DNA from: Phytoseiulus persimilis
Lineage: Eukaryota > Arthropoda > Arachnida > Mesostigmata > Phytoseiidae
Direction: 5' to 3'
NCBI GenBank assembly: GCA_037576195.1
Contig: CM075103.1
Coordinates: 32,014,723 to 32,078,722 of the forward strand
Length of the DNA: 64,000 nucleotides
Part shown: positions 10,081 to 22,600 of the stretch, one piece after another
Position numbering within the stretch: the first letter of the stretch is position 1
Layout of the letters: every line of letters begins with the position of its first letter
Translations under genes and position numbers: made by a program
Notes under the pieces: generated by a model
What the model was told of the DNA's origin: nothing
What the model saw: the letters and a program-made list of their open reading frames with translations, nothing else
Databases searched by the model: none

Positions 10081-12478
10081 GATGCGATTGACGCACCCCG
10101 ACTGATTTCTGGGATTATTCAAAGTACCCGAAAACAATGACAGAGAATGCATTGAGGTTTCCGGAGAGCTACGAAAACAACTTGCGCGAGTAAACACAGA
10201 TCTGAGCAACCGGATCATTTTTCCCTGGAGGGCAATTTCTGACTCTTCGAGAACTGCGAACTCTTCCAAGGGAACGATCAAGGTGCTAGAGGAAAGTCAC
10301 GAGACCGAGCAGATGAGGGAGTTGTTTTCTAGCTGGGTGGCATTAGGGTTGTTGATTCGACGGAGCTCTAGCTTGTATCCATCACCCGTGGTTATCCAAT
10401 GCTTTTAGAGAGTGAACCTTTTGCCCATAACGAGATTATCCTGGAAATGAAACATATCCTAGTGACCCCGATTGTGTCGATGTCAATAATCATAGCCAAG
10501 GAAGCTGTTACCTCGGCTGCGGTGAATCGGGGTCGTGTATCCCGAATCTGTCAACCATTTCCTCGGATCAGACCTTGTTTTTCAGTCACATTCCGGATAT
10601 TCGTTATTTTTTGCTCGTTGGATCTCTAATCTCCGCTTCACATCCGTGAGCGCTTGGGAGCCCTCCTCTCATGACAAAGTCTGACACATGGTACGATCCT
10701 GTCTTCGGCAATCTCTCGAATCTCAGATTCGAAGGAAGCCGAGTGTTCATTCACGGTTGGGGTCAGCAATGTGGTCCAAGAAAATGTGCTTTCTTTTCGT
10801 TGAGATGACTGATCGACGACCTATTGCGCGAGCCACCACCTCGAGATCACAATCTCACACAAAAAGCTCCGGAACCCGCGGCGTATGAATTTAAAGGAAT
10901 GACCCGCTGATGACGCCAGCAGCAAGCAACGTCATGAAACCTCAAAAATGAGGGGACTTGGAAGACAGACGCTTTTTATCGTCTCATTTATTGGGCAATG
11001 ATTGATGAATCGGAGAATGACGCCCGAGTGCCACGGCAACTAATGAAGAAGTGAGTAATCCCTGGATTGACTGGCTCTGGTCGTAATGATAGCTTGGGAG
11101 TTTGGGTGGAATAGTCTGATTGCAGACGAAACCTGGATTAAGGACGACCTCAACTCTGAGCTCTCATTCCCGCAGCCCTTCCTCCGCCGTTTCATGCGCG
11201 GAACCTACCAAATTTCCTGGATCTCTTCCAGGATACCTTATCACGACTACGGGGAATCTGCTCACCCTCTTTTATTCTTCACATTACTCGGTGAAAAGAT
11301 CCATCGCGGTCGGTAGAAGCATAGCGCATCTTTTTCCGTTCTGTTGGCGCGAGTGGGTGCAGGATCGCATTTTCCGAAAGAGCTCAGAAATTGGCAGGTC
11401 CTTCGCGATGGGGCGGTGCTCCTTGACAATTTCTCTTTGAACATGGTTATGCTCATTCATTGGTCTTCGTACAGTTTGTAACGAGGCGGAGCGATCCTGC
11501 GATTGACGGGTCTGGCCCTCTGCTGCGAGAAATTATAAAATTTCCATTTTTCTTGTGGACCAAGGTGAAAATGATCGGATACATTGAGCGAGTTGTTTTC
11601 TGACGTGACAGGCTTTTGTGGAGGCCTGTGCATCGGGTCTTCCGGCCGGTAGATTGGTCTACGGACTGGTGGAAGTTGAGGGTGCCAGAGACGAAAACTT
11701 CGGCGGACCAGGTCGCGTCGCGGGGCATTTCACTCGGGGTTGAGTCAGCTAACCAAGTGAGTGAATGCTGAGAGGCCGCGACTGTGCCCTGCAAGAGGTA
11801 GGAAGACAGCGCGGGCCAGTTTTCGCGCAGGACCAACGTCGTCAAGGGGCCAAATTTTGCGCGGGAGGCCCATAAGAGCGTAGAGGCTCGATACTGCGGT
11901 CCCTGCCATGGGGTGTCCCTCGCTAGGCTCGCAGGAGATTTTGATTCTGACTGTGTGCGCACACCTTAAACGGCGAAATCGCCGAGAATCGCGCATCGTC
12001 CATTAACAACAAGCTTCAGATGAGCCTCTGAGCCGAGTTCCCTCGCATCACGCGAATGGTGGAAGTCTCTAAAAAGCCGTTCCGAACCACACAGCTCATT
12101 CCGCAACGGCCCTGCGCGCTGAAATCGGCCCTGCGGGGAAGTTGGCCTCGTGCGGAGATTCTTCGTGCGGAAATCGACGATGATCAATATCCGCAACCAA
12201 GTGAAATGCTTCAGTTTTCAGTGGCGCATGAATATCTCCGATCGACCTCAAGAATCACAGCATTTTATTCGGATGACCTGCAATCACAAGCGTTCCAAGT
12301 GTTCGAGCATGTTGCCTAGCTCGTCAGAACTCCTCACAACGCATCGAAATAAATATTCGTCAACTCGTTCAGCTAGAACCTCGCGGACACCCGCTGGATC
12401 GAATATGGACGATTCGGCACGTGTGCGCTGCAGGAGACGATCTCCAGAAAATGAACGCACTCAAGACCAGAAAGGCGC
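10081..12478. other. Intergenic stretch with no assigned gene
   Basis: The longest frame is 169 codons on the minus strand (11453-11962), overlapped by another of 83 codons (11745-11996). The composition (LTTLVLRENW, S/T/R rich) is vaguely retroelement-like, but no diagnostic motif was found. A possible polyadenylation signal for the serpin gene lies at 12264-12269. Confidence 0.3.
12264..12269 (-). terminator. Candidate polyadenylation signal AATAAA of the serpin gene
   Basis: The plus-strand hexamer TTTATT reads AATAAA on the serpin strand, about 210 bases after the stop codon. Position and orientation fit. A six-base match can be chance. Confidence 0.35.
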
Positions 12479-14210
12479 TCAGACCGCTTTCACAGCCGCA
12501 GTGAACAGTGGTAAACGAGATCCGTTCTGGTTGACGATGATCATCGCCACGAATGATCGATTGAAAAGGATTTCGATTGGTGCAGCGGAGGGCAGAGGCC
12601 GGGATCTTCTCTTCAAGAACGCGCCACTCGCAGCTGCAGCCTCCGTGCCGAGCTCGTCTACTGACATCTGAAATATCGCGAATGTCTGAGAGCTTTGATC
12701 TGGAATTCCCAACTTTTGAGCCCACTCCACGATCGACTCAGCCTACCTTTGCCTTATGCAAGAAGTTGCTGATCGGGGTCGGTATCTTCTGCTGATGCAT
12801 TCCGCTGAAGTTTGCTTCATGAGAGAACAGTATCTCTAGGCCGAGAGAAGTCAGAGTCTCCTTCAGGTCGAACGTGCTCTTCAGTTTGAACTTGGGCAAA
12901 GTCAAGTCGATGCGCGTTTCCTGCATTTCCGTCATGATTTCCGAAAGCTTGCTCCACTCCAAGGTGGACTGAACCCATTCGGTGAAATTACATTTTGATT
13001 TCTCGAAAGGCAGCGCTAAAATCATCGATACAGCTGTGCCTCGAGCAGATTGATACGGAATTTCCACGAAATGTCCTTTCAAATCGGAAGACCTCTCGTA
13101 GCGGAGTTTCGCATTCAGAGTCATCCACTGGGGCCGTGTGCCCGGTTCAGTTCGGGAACCAGGACTGGAACAAAGCAGAGATTCAGCTCGGGAGACCAGG
13201 ACTCACCCCCTCCCGCAGAGATAATTAATCGATCTAGAGCGCCTGAGACTGCGGAGTGGAGGAGTTTGTTTACCATGTGAAGTTGTTGAAACCGTCATCA
13301 GACTGCTTGATCTTGAAAGCCGATTTCCAGGAGCCTTTGAAGTAGACGGCGTTCGTGACAGCGAGAAGAGTTTGTGGATCAAGCGGCTGGCTGAGTAGAT
13401 CCGGGATTTTTCCGTGCGTTGCTTCATCGATGAACGCGTTGATTCTGCGTTGGCTATCCTCCGCGTTGTCTTCAACGAGATGGACCTCGGACGTTACGGA
13501 ACTGTTTGATTCCCGGGCTCGAGGAAGCTCAGCTCAGCGCGCGCTGCACATGGAACCAGCAATAACGAGGAGAGACTCACTTGTGAAGTCCACGGGTTCA
13601 CTTATCGCGTCGTGGAAGACTCGCTGCAGGGTTTCGAGGAAACCAGATTTCAGTTCAAGGGACTCGTTGACGAACAGCGCGTTAGCCGAAGAGACGGTGA
13701 GGTTGAACTTGTTCTCTCCGCTATCGCCCCCGGTCCGAGAAATCTGGATAACACGAGAAATATGTTACCCTTCCTGCACCTCCCACAGCGCTGCATGGGA
13801 GTTGGATGACGAAAACCGAGAGTAAGTCTCATACCAATTGATGGGCATCTCGGAACGCTTCCACGATATCGTTTCCGACGACGGAGTTCAGGCCGAGAGT
13901 GTCCTGGAGAGCTGCCCGTGTTCCTCCTGTAAGGAGGCGAGTTTCGTCGAATTCGGGACTCGCATGACTCCCCCGAGAAACCGTCGAAGACTCCGCTCCC
14001 GGAAGGAAACGCTGAAGAGCACAAGCCGGAAACGAACATTGATCGCGGTCGGTCGGATAATCTGAAACACTCACCCTCGGCTCCGATCATGCACACTGCC
14101 AGCCCCGATGAAATCCCGTACGCGGAGAGAAGCGTGTTCTCTTTGCCGACGGCGAGCTTCTTGAGGAGATCCACGCTGAGTTTCCCGATGCCTCCACAGA
14201 GCTGTTGGAA
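12479..14210 (-). CDS. Serpin, inhibitory type, six exons (first exon not located)
   Basis: Serine protease inhibitor of the serpin superfamily. In coding order the exons are 14210-14075, 13926-13835, 13743-13581, 13469-13274, 13164-12747 and 12667-12479. All borders are GT-AG and phase consistent, giving 397 residues to TGA, essentially a full serpin domain. Landmarks: ISSGLAVCMIGAEGGTRAAL (helices A-D), ANALFV, VDFTNNAEDSQRRINAFID, AVYFKGSWKSAF, LPKFKLKSTFDL and NFLHKAK. The last exon carries the hinge GTEAAAASG, whose small residues indicate an inhibitor that inserts its loop. Counting from P15 (Gly) gives P1 Arg and P1' Ser in LKRR-SRP, which predicts trypsin-like target proteases. The start codon and any signal peptide must lie in an upstream exon. 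Likely extracellular, but unproven. Confidence 0.88.
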
Positions 14211-15864
14211 CTGGTGGGGAGAGTACGAAAATTATTTCAATTATTCAGGAGCCACACGACTGACGAACTGACGACTGATCGGTCAATTAGCCCACACAGG
14301 GTAAGGTTGTAGAAAGCGAATAGATCCCGGCCGGGAGAGATGAAAGCACGATGTCACGATGTATCGACAGACCGTTCCCGAGATTTTGGCTTCCAAAACT
14401 GTCTTGTGTTTCGGTTTAATTTCGCCCGAGCGCTGACAAAACCCTTTCTGCCCCTTGGTTGGTCTGTTGGAATTCGTTCTGTTGGACGCGGTCACATCAA
14501 CGTGAACGCGATATCAAACGTCTCGGGAAATATAAATGACTGCCACCAGTATCGGAATATTCGCTGTTGCTGAGGCGGCGACCTGGCGAATTCGGACCTT
14601 TCAGTCGCAAGACAAATGCCGATCCCGCAAGGCTCCGGTACAAGGGTTCTCACGTGCGGGCCGCATCCGTCCGACTCACCCGGGGCTTCTCGAAATCATC
14701 CGCAAAGCAAGCGAAGACGAAGAGCTGAAGTACGAAGAGTCGTGACGTCAGTGTGCTCGGTGATTGGATCATTTCGAATCGAAGTTGGCAGCGATGCGGG
14801 AGAGAGGGCCAACTTCGAACCCTATGTGAATCCGGGACGGGGCGGTAGCGTCGAAAAACCGCTGAGGGTTACTGTCATCCGGAATCGCACAGCAGGTCAC
14901 TGCGTCTGTTGAGGAATCCTCAAGGTGTTGAGCGGGAGCACGACAAATCTACACGAGCCACAGCGGCGGGATAATTCTTGGCAGAATAGTTCGTCTGTGT
15001 GTTTACGTAGTTTGTCGACTAACTGCCTCCGTTTACCGAGAGAGTGTCAGACCAGACTGCCTGCTCGTCCGACAATCCAAGCGCGTTCTCTACCCGCTCG
15101 CCTTCCTGGAACCCACGAACACCGATGCGAGAAAAGGATCGGAGATAAGGACAGAAAGAGTTTCTGTTTTCACACGCCGCCGTCAATGTCGAACGCCGTG
15201 AGCGGCGGCACTACGAACGAAACTGAAAGCATATCGATGTCGTGTACGATTCGTATTGAAAAACCCTCTCTTCTCTCTTGGCCAGCCGATTCGTCCGTCA
15301 CTCCGTCCGCCCTCTCTGGTCACTTGTAGTCGGAGAAAAACTCAGATTCTTTGAAAAGACGTATGGGAGAGATCTGCCCCTTCCGCTTCGCGACCCGTTC
15401 CTCGAATTCGGAATCTAAATCTACGTTAGATTCGCTTGGAAGGCAGATTCGCTGCGCGTATTGATGGGCGCTGAGCAATGACAGCAATAAGACTCATCGA
15501 TGGAGCCGCTGACTTCTGGAGAAGTTTCCAGCACGAAAAATTCTGTGCTGCTTAGCGGAGCGTGGAGCCGGCGTCTGGTGACGACGATTTCTATCTTCGC
15601 CGTGTCATCCTCGCGGCGCCGGAGAACATTCAACCACATTTATAAGTGATTAGAGATTCGTTGCCTAGCGCATCGATTAGTTATTGTTGTCGTAACGGTG
15701 TCGAGGCTCCAGTTGCGAAGCTTTCCAGAAGGTTTTCTTCGCCTGAAAGCGATTCAATTCCAAGTTTTACCCTCGCGCAGTAAGGGAAAGGAGTCTGTGA
15801 ACAGAATGGATTCTCGATGACGTCTGAGATTCGCTCAGTGGAGCTTGCTGCTTCGAATTTTGGA
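14211..15864. other. Region upstream of the serpin, no assigned gene
   Basis: The missing first serpin exon should lie here. I found no ATG plus hydrophobic segment joined to a donor of phase 0 that I would defend. Plus-strand frames at 14925-15329 and minus-strand frames at 15421-15639 resemble nothing known. Confidence 0.35.
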
Positions 15865-16500
15865 TTATGGGAAAGGGGGGAGCTCATCACCGCAACGTCT
15901 CTGATATGTTCGCCGGAAACTGCTGCTCTGGACCTCGAGGAATAATTCGATTCCCTCACGAGAACCCTCTCCAAACTTGATGGTCGGAGTCTGATCAAAC
16001 CTTGCAGAGAAGCATTCGAGTCGAAGAACTCCGTCTCCCGGGAAGTTCCCGCATGCGGGAAAGCTCCCGGTTTTCTGACGCCTCATTGGTGGAGCCTCCA
16101 CTCGAGTCACCTCGAGCAGCCCCCGATGCTGACACGACATCACGCTTCGGGGGACCGACAGCTTTATTGTTATGAGCTGAGCTTCCTTTGCTGATTGCTT
16201 AGCGGCGTCAGAAACCGTATACCAAAGTATCACTGCTTGAAAGCTCTGAGTTCCTGCATCGGCGAACACATGCGAGTTTTCTGCTGTCATAGTGCTCATC
16301 CACTTCTCATGCGCCCGACCGGACACGATCGAGAGGTACCATTAGAGTGTCATCGCCGACGATATCTCTCGATTTTGTGCTCCAACCTGCCCTGCTATCC
16401 CATTCCATCTGTGACCGGGGTATATCGACCCACATGCTCTGATTTAGAAGATATCTTTCCAGATTCATCTTTTCTCCCACAAATAGAGTCTTCTCGAACC
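15865..16500 (-). pseudogene. BEL/Pao-like retrotransposon fragment
   Basis: Two overlapping minus-strand frames (16307-16783, then 15865-16326) join through a one-base shift to resemble the RNase H junction of BEL/Pao polyproteins. A W-rich segment (LLNQSMWVDI) is followed by VPLDRV, HVFADAGTQSFQAV, a lysine/alanine step and IKLSVPR. The family normally reads FADAS-x-x-AYGAV and the SIPRLEL motif. The frameshift and missing residues show that it is dead. The assignment rests on pattern memory only. Confidence 0.45.
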
Positions 16501-18700
16501 GAAACAGTGCTGACATGACGAAATCGTCGCTTCCAAATGTCTGCCAACCATCACTAAAACACATTCTTCCTGACCGATTCTTGATACACGAACTTTGGTT
16601 AAGATGCGGGTATCCCGCGCCTTCCTCCACGTTCGTAAACGCAACGGGAGTCAGATTTCTCACGTGTCTTTGAGGGGTCTCGAAATTGATTACGAAGACT
16701 TCGCGACGGACCCTTATTCCTCGGAAGGGAGCTGAGGGATTCCGTGGATTTTCCCCGATGCGGCATCTTATGCATTCCCCCACAATCGCCTCTGAGGCGT
16801 GGATCCATGTGGGTTCCCGTCAGCGCATGGAACTTTTGCCCTGTGATCTGGAGTTCCCGGCAGACCTTCACCGCGGAAGCAGTCTGTAGATCGTTCGGAG
16901 GTCATTGATTGATCCACGCATACGATTGGTCAAATCGCAGTCTCCACCGCGTAGTCAGACTGAGTTTGTGACAACTGCGACGTCCCATGGTCGGTTCATG
17001 CCCGAGCTCGAATCACTGGTTCAAGGAGTCTGAGACCACGTATAAACTGCCACCGCGAAATGCTCAATCCTGTATCTTGACACAGGTATAGAGGTTTTCT
17101 TATGTGATTTCAGTTTCGCTGTCCCTCGAGGGAAAAACGAGAGAAAGATCACAACGAATAAAGTATCTGCATTTGGTCCCACAGTGCGAGACCCTGCATG
17201 ATCGGAAGTTCCATCCCGGATGTAGGTCGTTAGTCAGAGGTGGGCGAATAATCTTGCTATGAGTGAATGTCGAATGTTCTATTCGTCGACATTTCTCCGA
17301 ATTCTCGTCATCAAATAGAGAAACCAAAGATTTCGAAACAAGAGTCATGATTCGGAAACCAGAGCCCACTCATGGCAAAAACTTCAGCTCAACTGGACGC
17401 TCCATTCAGAACCGACCTCAGAGAACAGGCGTGCACGAATTATTCCACAGCAATGAATTGTTTCGCGGCTGTTCAAGCTTCCTCGCGGTACAAGTACTCG
17501 TGGTACAAGTGTTATTATTCTTCTTCGTAGCATCAGTATTCTTTGGCGGCACTTGGCATTCCAGACAGTGTTTCAAGAACCAAGATTGGTGTTAATTCTT
17601 CTCTGTATGTCTCGCTCTTCCTACTTAGCTGTCGGTAGGCCGCAGGTCGCACGGTCACAAAAGTTCCCTGGCTCTTCAAATCATGAACAGCGTGGAACCC
17701 TCCTCTCCGGTGTTAATCAATCGAGAGTGATCTCTTTGACGCTTTTCTGTTATGGCTTGCGATGAGGAGATGTCGCGCGGCACCCCGTGATGGAGGACAG
17801 TAGAACACTTCAAACCGAACGAGAAATGAAGTCTCCTCACAGTGTGTTTACCATCGCTGAAGATTGCTGGAACAACATCTTGTTTGCGTCCCATCTTGTG
17901 TCTAAGAGTATTCGACGGAATGTGTGCCACGATTAACTGGAACGCCGCGCATTCATGACAGTTTTTCTCAGAACAGGATCCGGGCACTGGCTCACACGGG
18001 AGACGGTCTCCGTACGTGCTCATGTTTGGAGTATCATCGTCTAAGATGGACGCCACTGGATCGATCCAAGCGAAAGAGCGGCAACGTAAACCCAACACAG
18101 AACTTTCACTCACGTTATCAGACCGGTAAACTCAATGGGATGGTGCCGAGGTTTGGAACAGTTTGGAACCATACTCGGACTCCGTTCCATTGCGATACGG
18201 GCGATTAATATGCAACTCGAAGGTGGGGAGCTACAGCCGGTCTTGATAAGTTGCTCCACCGCTGCCTGTTAGCTGACGACTGTTATGACTAGATCTTGGA
18301 AGTCTGTGTGGTACGCCCGGAGCGCTTGGATTCAGGTTGAACCTAAACTCTCAATCCAGCTCGGTTTTGCCTAAATTTTCGAGAAACCTCGTATTCGACT
18401 CCAAGTACTGGTGTCATTTTCACAGATTCTTGACGAAATAGTCAGTCGAAATGATTCGATCTTTGTCCGGGGGCCCGGAACCGAGAGCAAGAGACACATG
18501 AGCGAAGTGGTACACGACGCTGGCGATTCGTCAATCATTTCTTCTGCATCTGTTTCGAGACTCCTTGAAGCGTTTCTCGCTCTCTGATTGCCAACCTGAA
18601 CGGCTCACTTCGCAGCGGGAACTACTTGTCATTTCGTCAATTTTTGATTCCGTCGCTCATCCGACCCAACCCTGTCTTCACAACCATCCTGTGGTTATTC
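16501..18700. other. No assigned gene
   Basis: Frames on both strands are short or overlapping. A 145-codon minus-strand frame (17676-18113) has no recognised motif. Tandem GTACAAGT-like steps occur near 17490-17510. Nothing else is seen. Confidence 0.3.
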
Positions 18701-21065
18701 ATCCTAGTCCTAACAACTAGTCCTCCCACTCCCGTTGAGTTTCCTCGTTGACCATGTTATACGGCCATGTTCCATTTCGTTCGGTTCGTTGCCGCCTACT
18801 CGTCTGCCTGGAGTGCCGTTATCCGCTCTCTCCTCGACATTAGATACTTCTTCTCCCGTATCTACCCAGCTTGTTCGAGCAACCACTTGTTCCACCCGCG
18901 ATTTCTGATCGGTAGCAGCACTCCCTGGTCGCCAATCTCACATCTCGCTTCGAAATCGTCATCGTGATCGAACCGAGTCCAATCTCCGCTCCACCCGAAC
19001 GGCTCCTGGAACGGACTGACTTTGGCCTCAGCCAAACTTTCTCTTCTGTCGCCAGCTGCACTCGAGTCTTTTGTTTAGCACGATTCCTCTTGTTTTCGGA
19101 ATTTCTTCCGCTTTCAGGATTCGAGTCCGCCTTCGACAGAGATTGTAAGCACTCCACTGTCGATCGGCTCATTCGCTGATAGAATCTCTCTGTCTCTCTC
19201 GAACGATTCGCCGTTCGTAAGTACAGTCAAGATCGTATTCTCAAAACCCGATGCGTTGATCCCGAGTTTTACAACTGCTTCCGACCCCCGAACATTTGGT
19301 ATCGCGCTCGGGTGCGACTCGAGTTCTAGCGCTTCGCCGCTTCCTCTGAGCTCACACCGGTGTCTGCTTTCGAATCTGGTTTCGCGGTTCAAGCCCGACC
19401 GTTCATCCGGACTCCTCTCTAAAGTCCCGTTCTCCGCTGGTATCAACTTCGCCAAAATTTCTCACATGTTTGCATCTGGAGCAGCTCAGTCGTTCGGTCG
19501 CCACGTCCTATCTTGCCTGAACCGTCGATGAACCTCCACCATTCGTTCCATCGCGAACCGTTGCTGCTTTGCCGACCGCTGACTTCTTCGCCTGTCGGCC
19601 CAGCTCTCATCGCCGCTGGCGATCGCCACACTTCCATCCGCGACGAAGGCTCGCGAAGGAAGTCGTTGTTGGGCGTTGAAGAGCGGCCTGTCTTGGAGAA
19701 CAGACGTCTGCCGTGAGTTTGATTTCGGAGTAGGAAGCGGTTGCGCGGTCTCTCTCTCTCTCTGGTTTTGAGATGCAGAAGCTAGATCTGGGAATTCGCA
19801 AGATGCAACACTTTTGTTTATTTTTCTTTTTTGTGTGTTATTCGTCTTTTGTGTCAATGACGCAGGGTCGTATCTCCACACTGAAGAACATGATATGAAT
19901 GTGCTCTCGCGGTTCTTGCACCTGGCCGTGATGGAGATCGTCCTGCGAGTCGCTCCGTTTCCGTTGCTGATCACATGTGCCATGTCAAGTGTTCCAGCAT
20001 CGTCGTTGTGCCTCGTTGTTCTGCACCGTGACCATGAACCATTCGCCACCGTCGGTCCGGAACTGTCCGTCCGTGGAGCCCGAAAGGCCAAGCCCGTGTC
20101 GGTCCACTCAAACGTCCTGTCAGCGTCCAGCGTCTCGCAGTGATGCCTCTGCATCAAGTGTTTTCCGAGCTCCCTGGGTGGTCCAGCCCACCGGTGACCT
20201 CTGTTCGGAGGATCTCACACGTGATGCTCGTTTCCCGACAGCGAGCGCATCTGCTCGCACCAGCTGAACGCGCACATGATCCGAGCCGATCACACGTCCG
20301 ACAGACCAAATGCCCGTCCTTTCACTGAAGCAATCGCAGCGATAGTAGGGCAGTCGTCCTTATCGGTCCCTAGCGTCGACGGCCTTCCACTAACGGGCAG
20401 TTCATCTCAATGAGCCTGCCCTGACCTGCACCTAGATCACAAGTGCCTCGTTGTTGCAGTCGTCGATGTTGACGACACCCCTCTAAGACCGTCCCTCGAC
20501 GGTTGACCCCGTCACGCCCTTCATCCTGAACTTCCATATGGCTCAAATTCACCGCTCCATTTCTTCGAACGGGAACATCATCTTCAATATCCTCTTCCCC
20601 ACTCGCTCTGCCCACGCGGATTTTTGGAACACCTAGTCTTTGTCTCGCCTCCCCTGCTGGTTGTTGTCCTCTACCCGAATCGCTCAACCCAGATCCTGTG
20701 GTTGATTGGATCTGTCTGCCGTTGGTCGTTCGCTCCATCCGCTCCCCATATTGCCGATGCCTCGTTTCAATCCATCGTTGAGCCTCCCGAGTCGCTACTG
20801 ATCTCGCTGACTTCCTCGATTGGGCGGTTGAACCACTTGAGCTGTGAGCCATGCAGTCGTAGTTACGTTCGCCTCCCAGCTCGATTGGGTCGAACGAATC
20901 CATCGACAGGACGCTAGATATAACAATGATCATAGGAGCGAGAAATTTCCGCTGCAAATCCTGACTTGAGCTCTCTCTTTTCAAATCGCGTACTCGTCTC
21001 GGTTCTGCGCTGGAAACTCCCGCATCTGATCTCAAATTCCTGCTGTCGGTCGCCACACAGACCAT
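18701..21065 (-). other. Block of long, unassigned minus-strand frames, possibly a decayed retroelement
   Basis: The minus strand carries frames of 231 codons (20370-21065), 223 codons (19486-20157), 113 codons (19114-19455) and 110 codons (18840-19172). These are far more open than the flanks. They are rich in R, S, E and G. In a second frame near 20.5 kb a W-K-F-R-M-K stretch resembles the gag start of copia-type elements, but stops interrupt it and no protease, integrase or RT signature was found. Read as an old retroelement or unknown gene; no function assigned. Confidence 0.3.
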
Positions 21066-21934
21066 CTCGTCCGATTGCTCCGATGGTCTGTCTTGCAGAA
21101 TGATCTCAATGACTCCGCTGTTTCTCTATTAGAATGTTTAATCAAATGACCGTTCCACACCTTAATTGCGTACAGATCTCCAAGCGCGTAGTTCTTCGAT
21201 GCACTGACATTATCTTCAGATGTGAGACCGCGATCTCTTCGGGGAAGTCCATCGAAACGTTTCTCCTACGTTGGTCAAGATTCAGACCGTTTTCGTACTG
21301 GGGTCATCCATCCCGGACATCTGAGAAGTGATGCTTGCGAGTGTGGCCATCCCCGAGAGGCGTCGATCTGCGAATTCGAGAAAACAGTTGCCAATTGGGC
21401 GTGGGATAAAAATCTCCATCGTCTTGAAAAATTTCGAAGGACAGCTGGCTTCTTCTGCTTTGAGCCTCCCCGCTCAAGGGTGACCTCCAGAGGCTCCGCC
21501 TAACATTGTGAGAACCAGGTAAAGGAATAAACTAATCCTGGTCGCACCGTTACTCACCATCGGGCTTCCTGGTCCGCCCTTCCAAGTTCAGTTGAGATAT
21601 GTGATGACCGAAATGATGATTGTGCGGGAGGGGTTGACCGGATATGAAGTGAACTGAAAAATTCGGCGTATTTTCCAAAATATTTTGAATTCAGCCTGGA
21701 TGCACCTAGACTCGCGAAGTTTCCGACACCTCATCCAGATCGACGTAACGTAATGACGACAATGACAACAGAATCGAGCCGTGATCTCCCTGTTGTCACT
21801 CAACACAGATTGCTTAGCGAGGGAACCGACGGCCTCTTGCGGAGAAATACTCTCTCGATTCCGCTTTGTTTGGACTGGCAACGCGTTTGTAGCGATTCCG
21901 CTTGAGTAGGAAATTCTTCACGAGAATTGAATCG
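21066..21934. other. No assigned gene
   Basis: Short frames only on both strands. It includes the downstream flank of the secreted-protein gene; no AATAAA in the correct orientation was identified within the first 200 bases. Confidence 0.3.
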
Positions 21935-22531
21935 TTAATAACTGTCATTAATCTCACCATGTCTGTTATCCTGGATCCCGTTCGGATTCAGAAAATGTGG
22001 GAAGATGTCGGCGCCACCTGCTGGGAAGACCATGCCGCCCCCGTTGAGAGGTCTGCCACCGTTTTGCAGGTGGAGCAGCTGAGTATATCCCCCGTGATAG
22101 TGACCCCCGTTCACCGGACCTCCGTTTATAGCGCCTCCGTCAAAAGTACCTTCATTGAGAGCACCACCGTTGAAGGTGGTCACTACGGGCACACCGTTAT
22201 TGTGGTACATAACGTGATGCAAAACGGCTTCACCCGCCAGAGTGTGAGCCCCGTTCACATTCACGCTGACTGAAGGGCGAGTTGAGCTACCTTGGTTCAC
22301 CTGGACCTGGTCAGGGATGATTCTGTTCACGTACGTGACGGATCTCGACGAGTCTTGTTCGCCGTAACCGCCTTTCACGAAACCTGCAAAGGAGACTACG
22401 CTTCAGAATCACTAGTTCGGAGCCCGGAGAATTGGTATTGTTCTTTTCGGTTCGTAGTGATGGGAATCGAGAAGATCACCGTGACAGAGAACGGCGGAAG
22501 CCACCACGAGGGATACAACGAACGCGTTCAT
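21935..22531 (-). CDS. Secreted Gly/Asn/His-rich protein, two exons
   Basis: Exon 1 is 22531-22480 and exon 2 is 22383-21935, with donor GTGATC, acceptor TTTGCAG and phase 1. The product has 166 residues. Residues 1-18 (MNAFVVSLVVASAVLCHG) are a classic signal peptide that crosses the splice junction. The mature part has no cysteine and is dominated by NGG/GG turns in a loose repeat (GGAL, EGTFDGG, INGGPVNGGHYHGG, NGGRPLNGGGMVF) with scattered His. Such composition is typical of arthropod cuticle, silk/cement or salivary proteins, but no family is recognised. Two further in-frame ATGs upstream (22549 and 22600) exist. The TATA-like box at 22572-22580 favours a start at 22549 or 22531. Confidence 0.75.
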
Positions 22532-22571
22532 GTTTGAGCTCACTGTCATTGGCTCCGATGCAACCGTTGAC

Positions 22572-22580
22572 TTAAATAAG
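22572..22580 (-). promoter_or_regulatory. TATA-like box upstream of the secreted-protein gene
   Basis: On the minus strand the sequence reads CTTATTTAAG. It lies about 25-30 bases before the candidate transcription start near 22548 and about 45 bases before the signal-peptide ATG. Position supports a core promoter; no other element was checked. Confidence 0.45.
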
Positions 22581-22600
22581 ATGAAGACCGTGACAAACAT

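Noticed and set aside
13355-13825. 156-codon plus-strand frame
   Set aside because: It lies entirely opposite the serpin exons, whose frame, motifs and splice sites are conserved; it is a shadow.
19740-19765. CT-rich run as a functional element
   Set aside because: A simple microsatellite-like tract with nothing around it to suggest a role.
20370-21065. 231-codon frame as a genuine host gene
   Set aside because: No domain, splice partner or promoter was seen; neighbouring frames suggest a decayed element. Kept only as an unassigned block.
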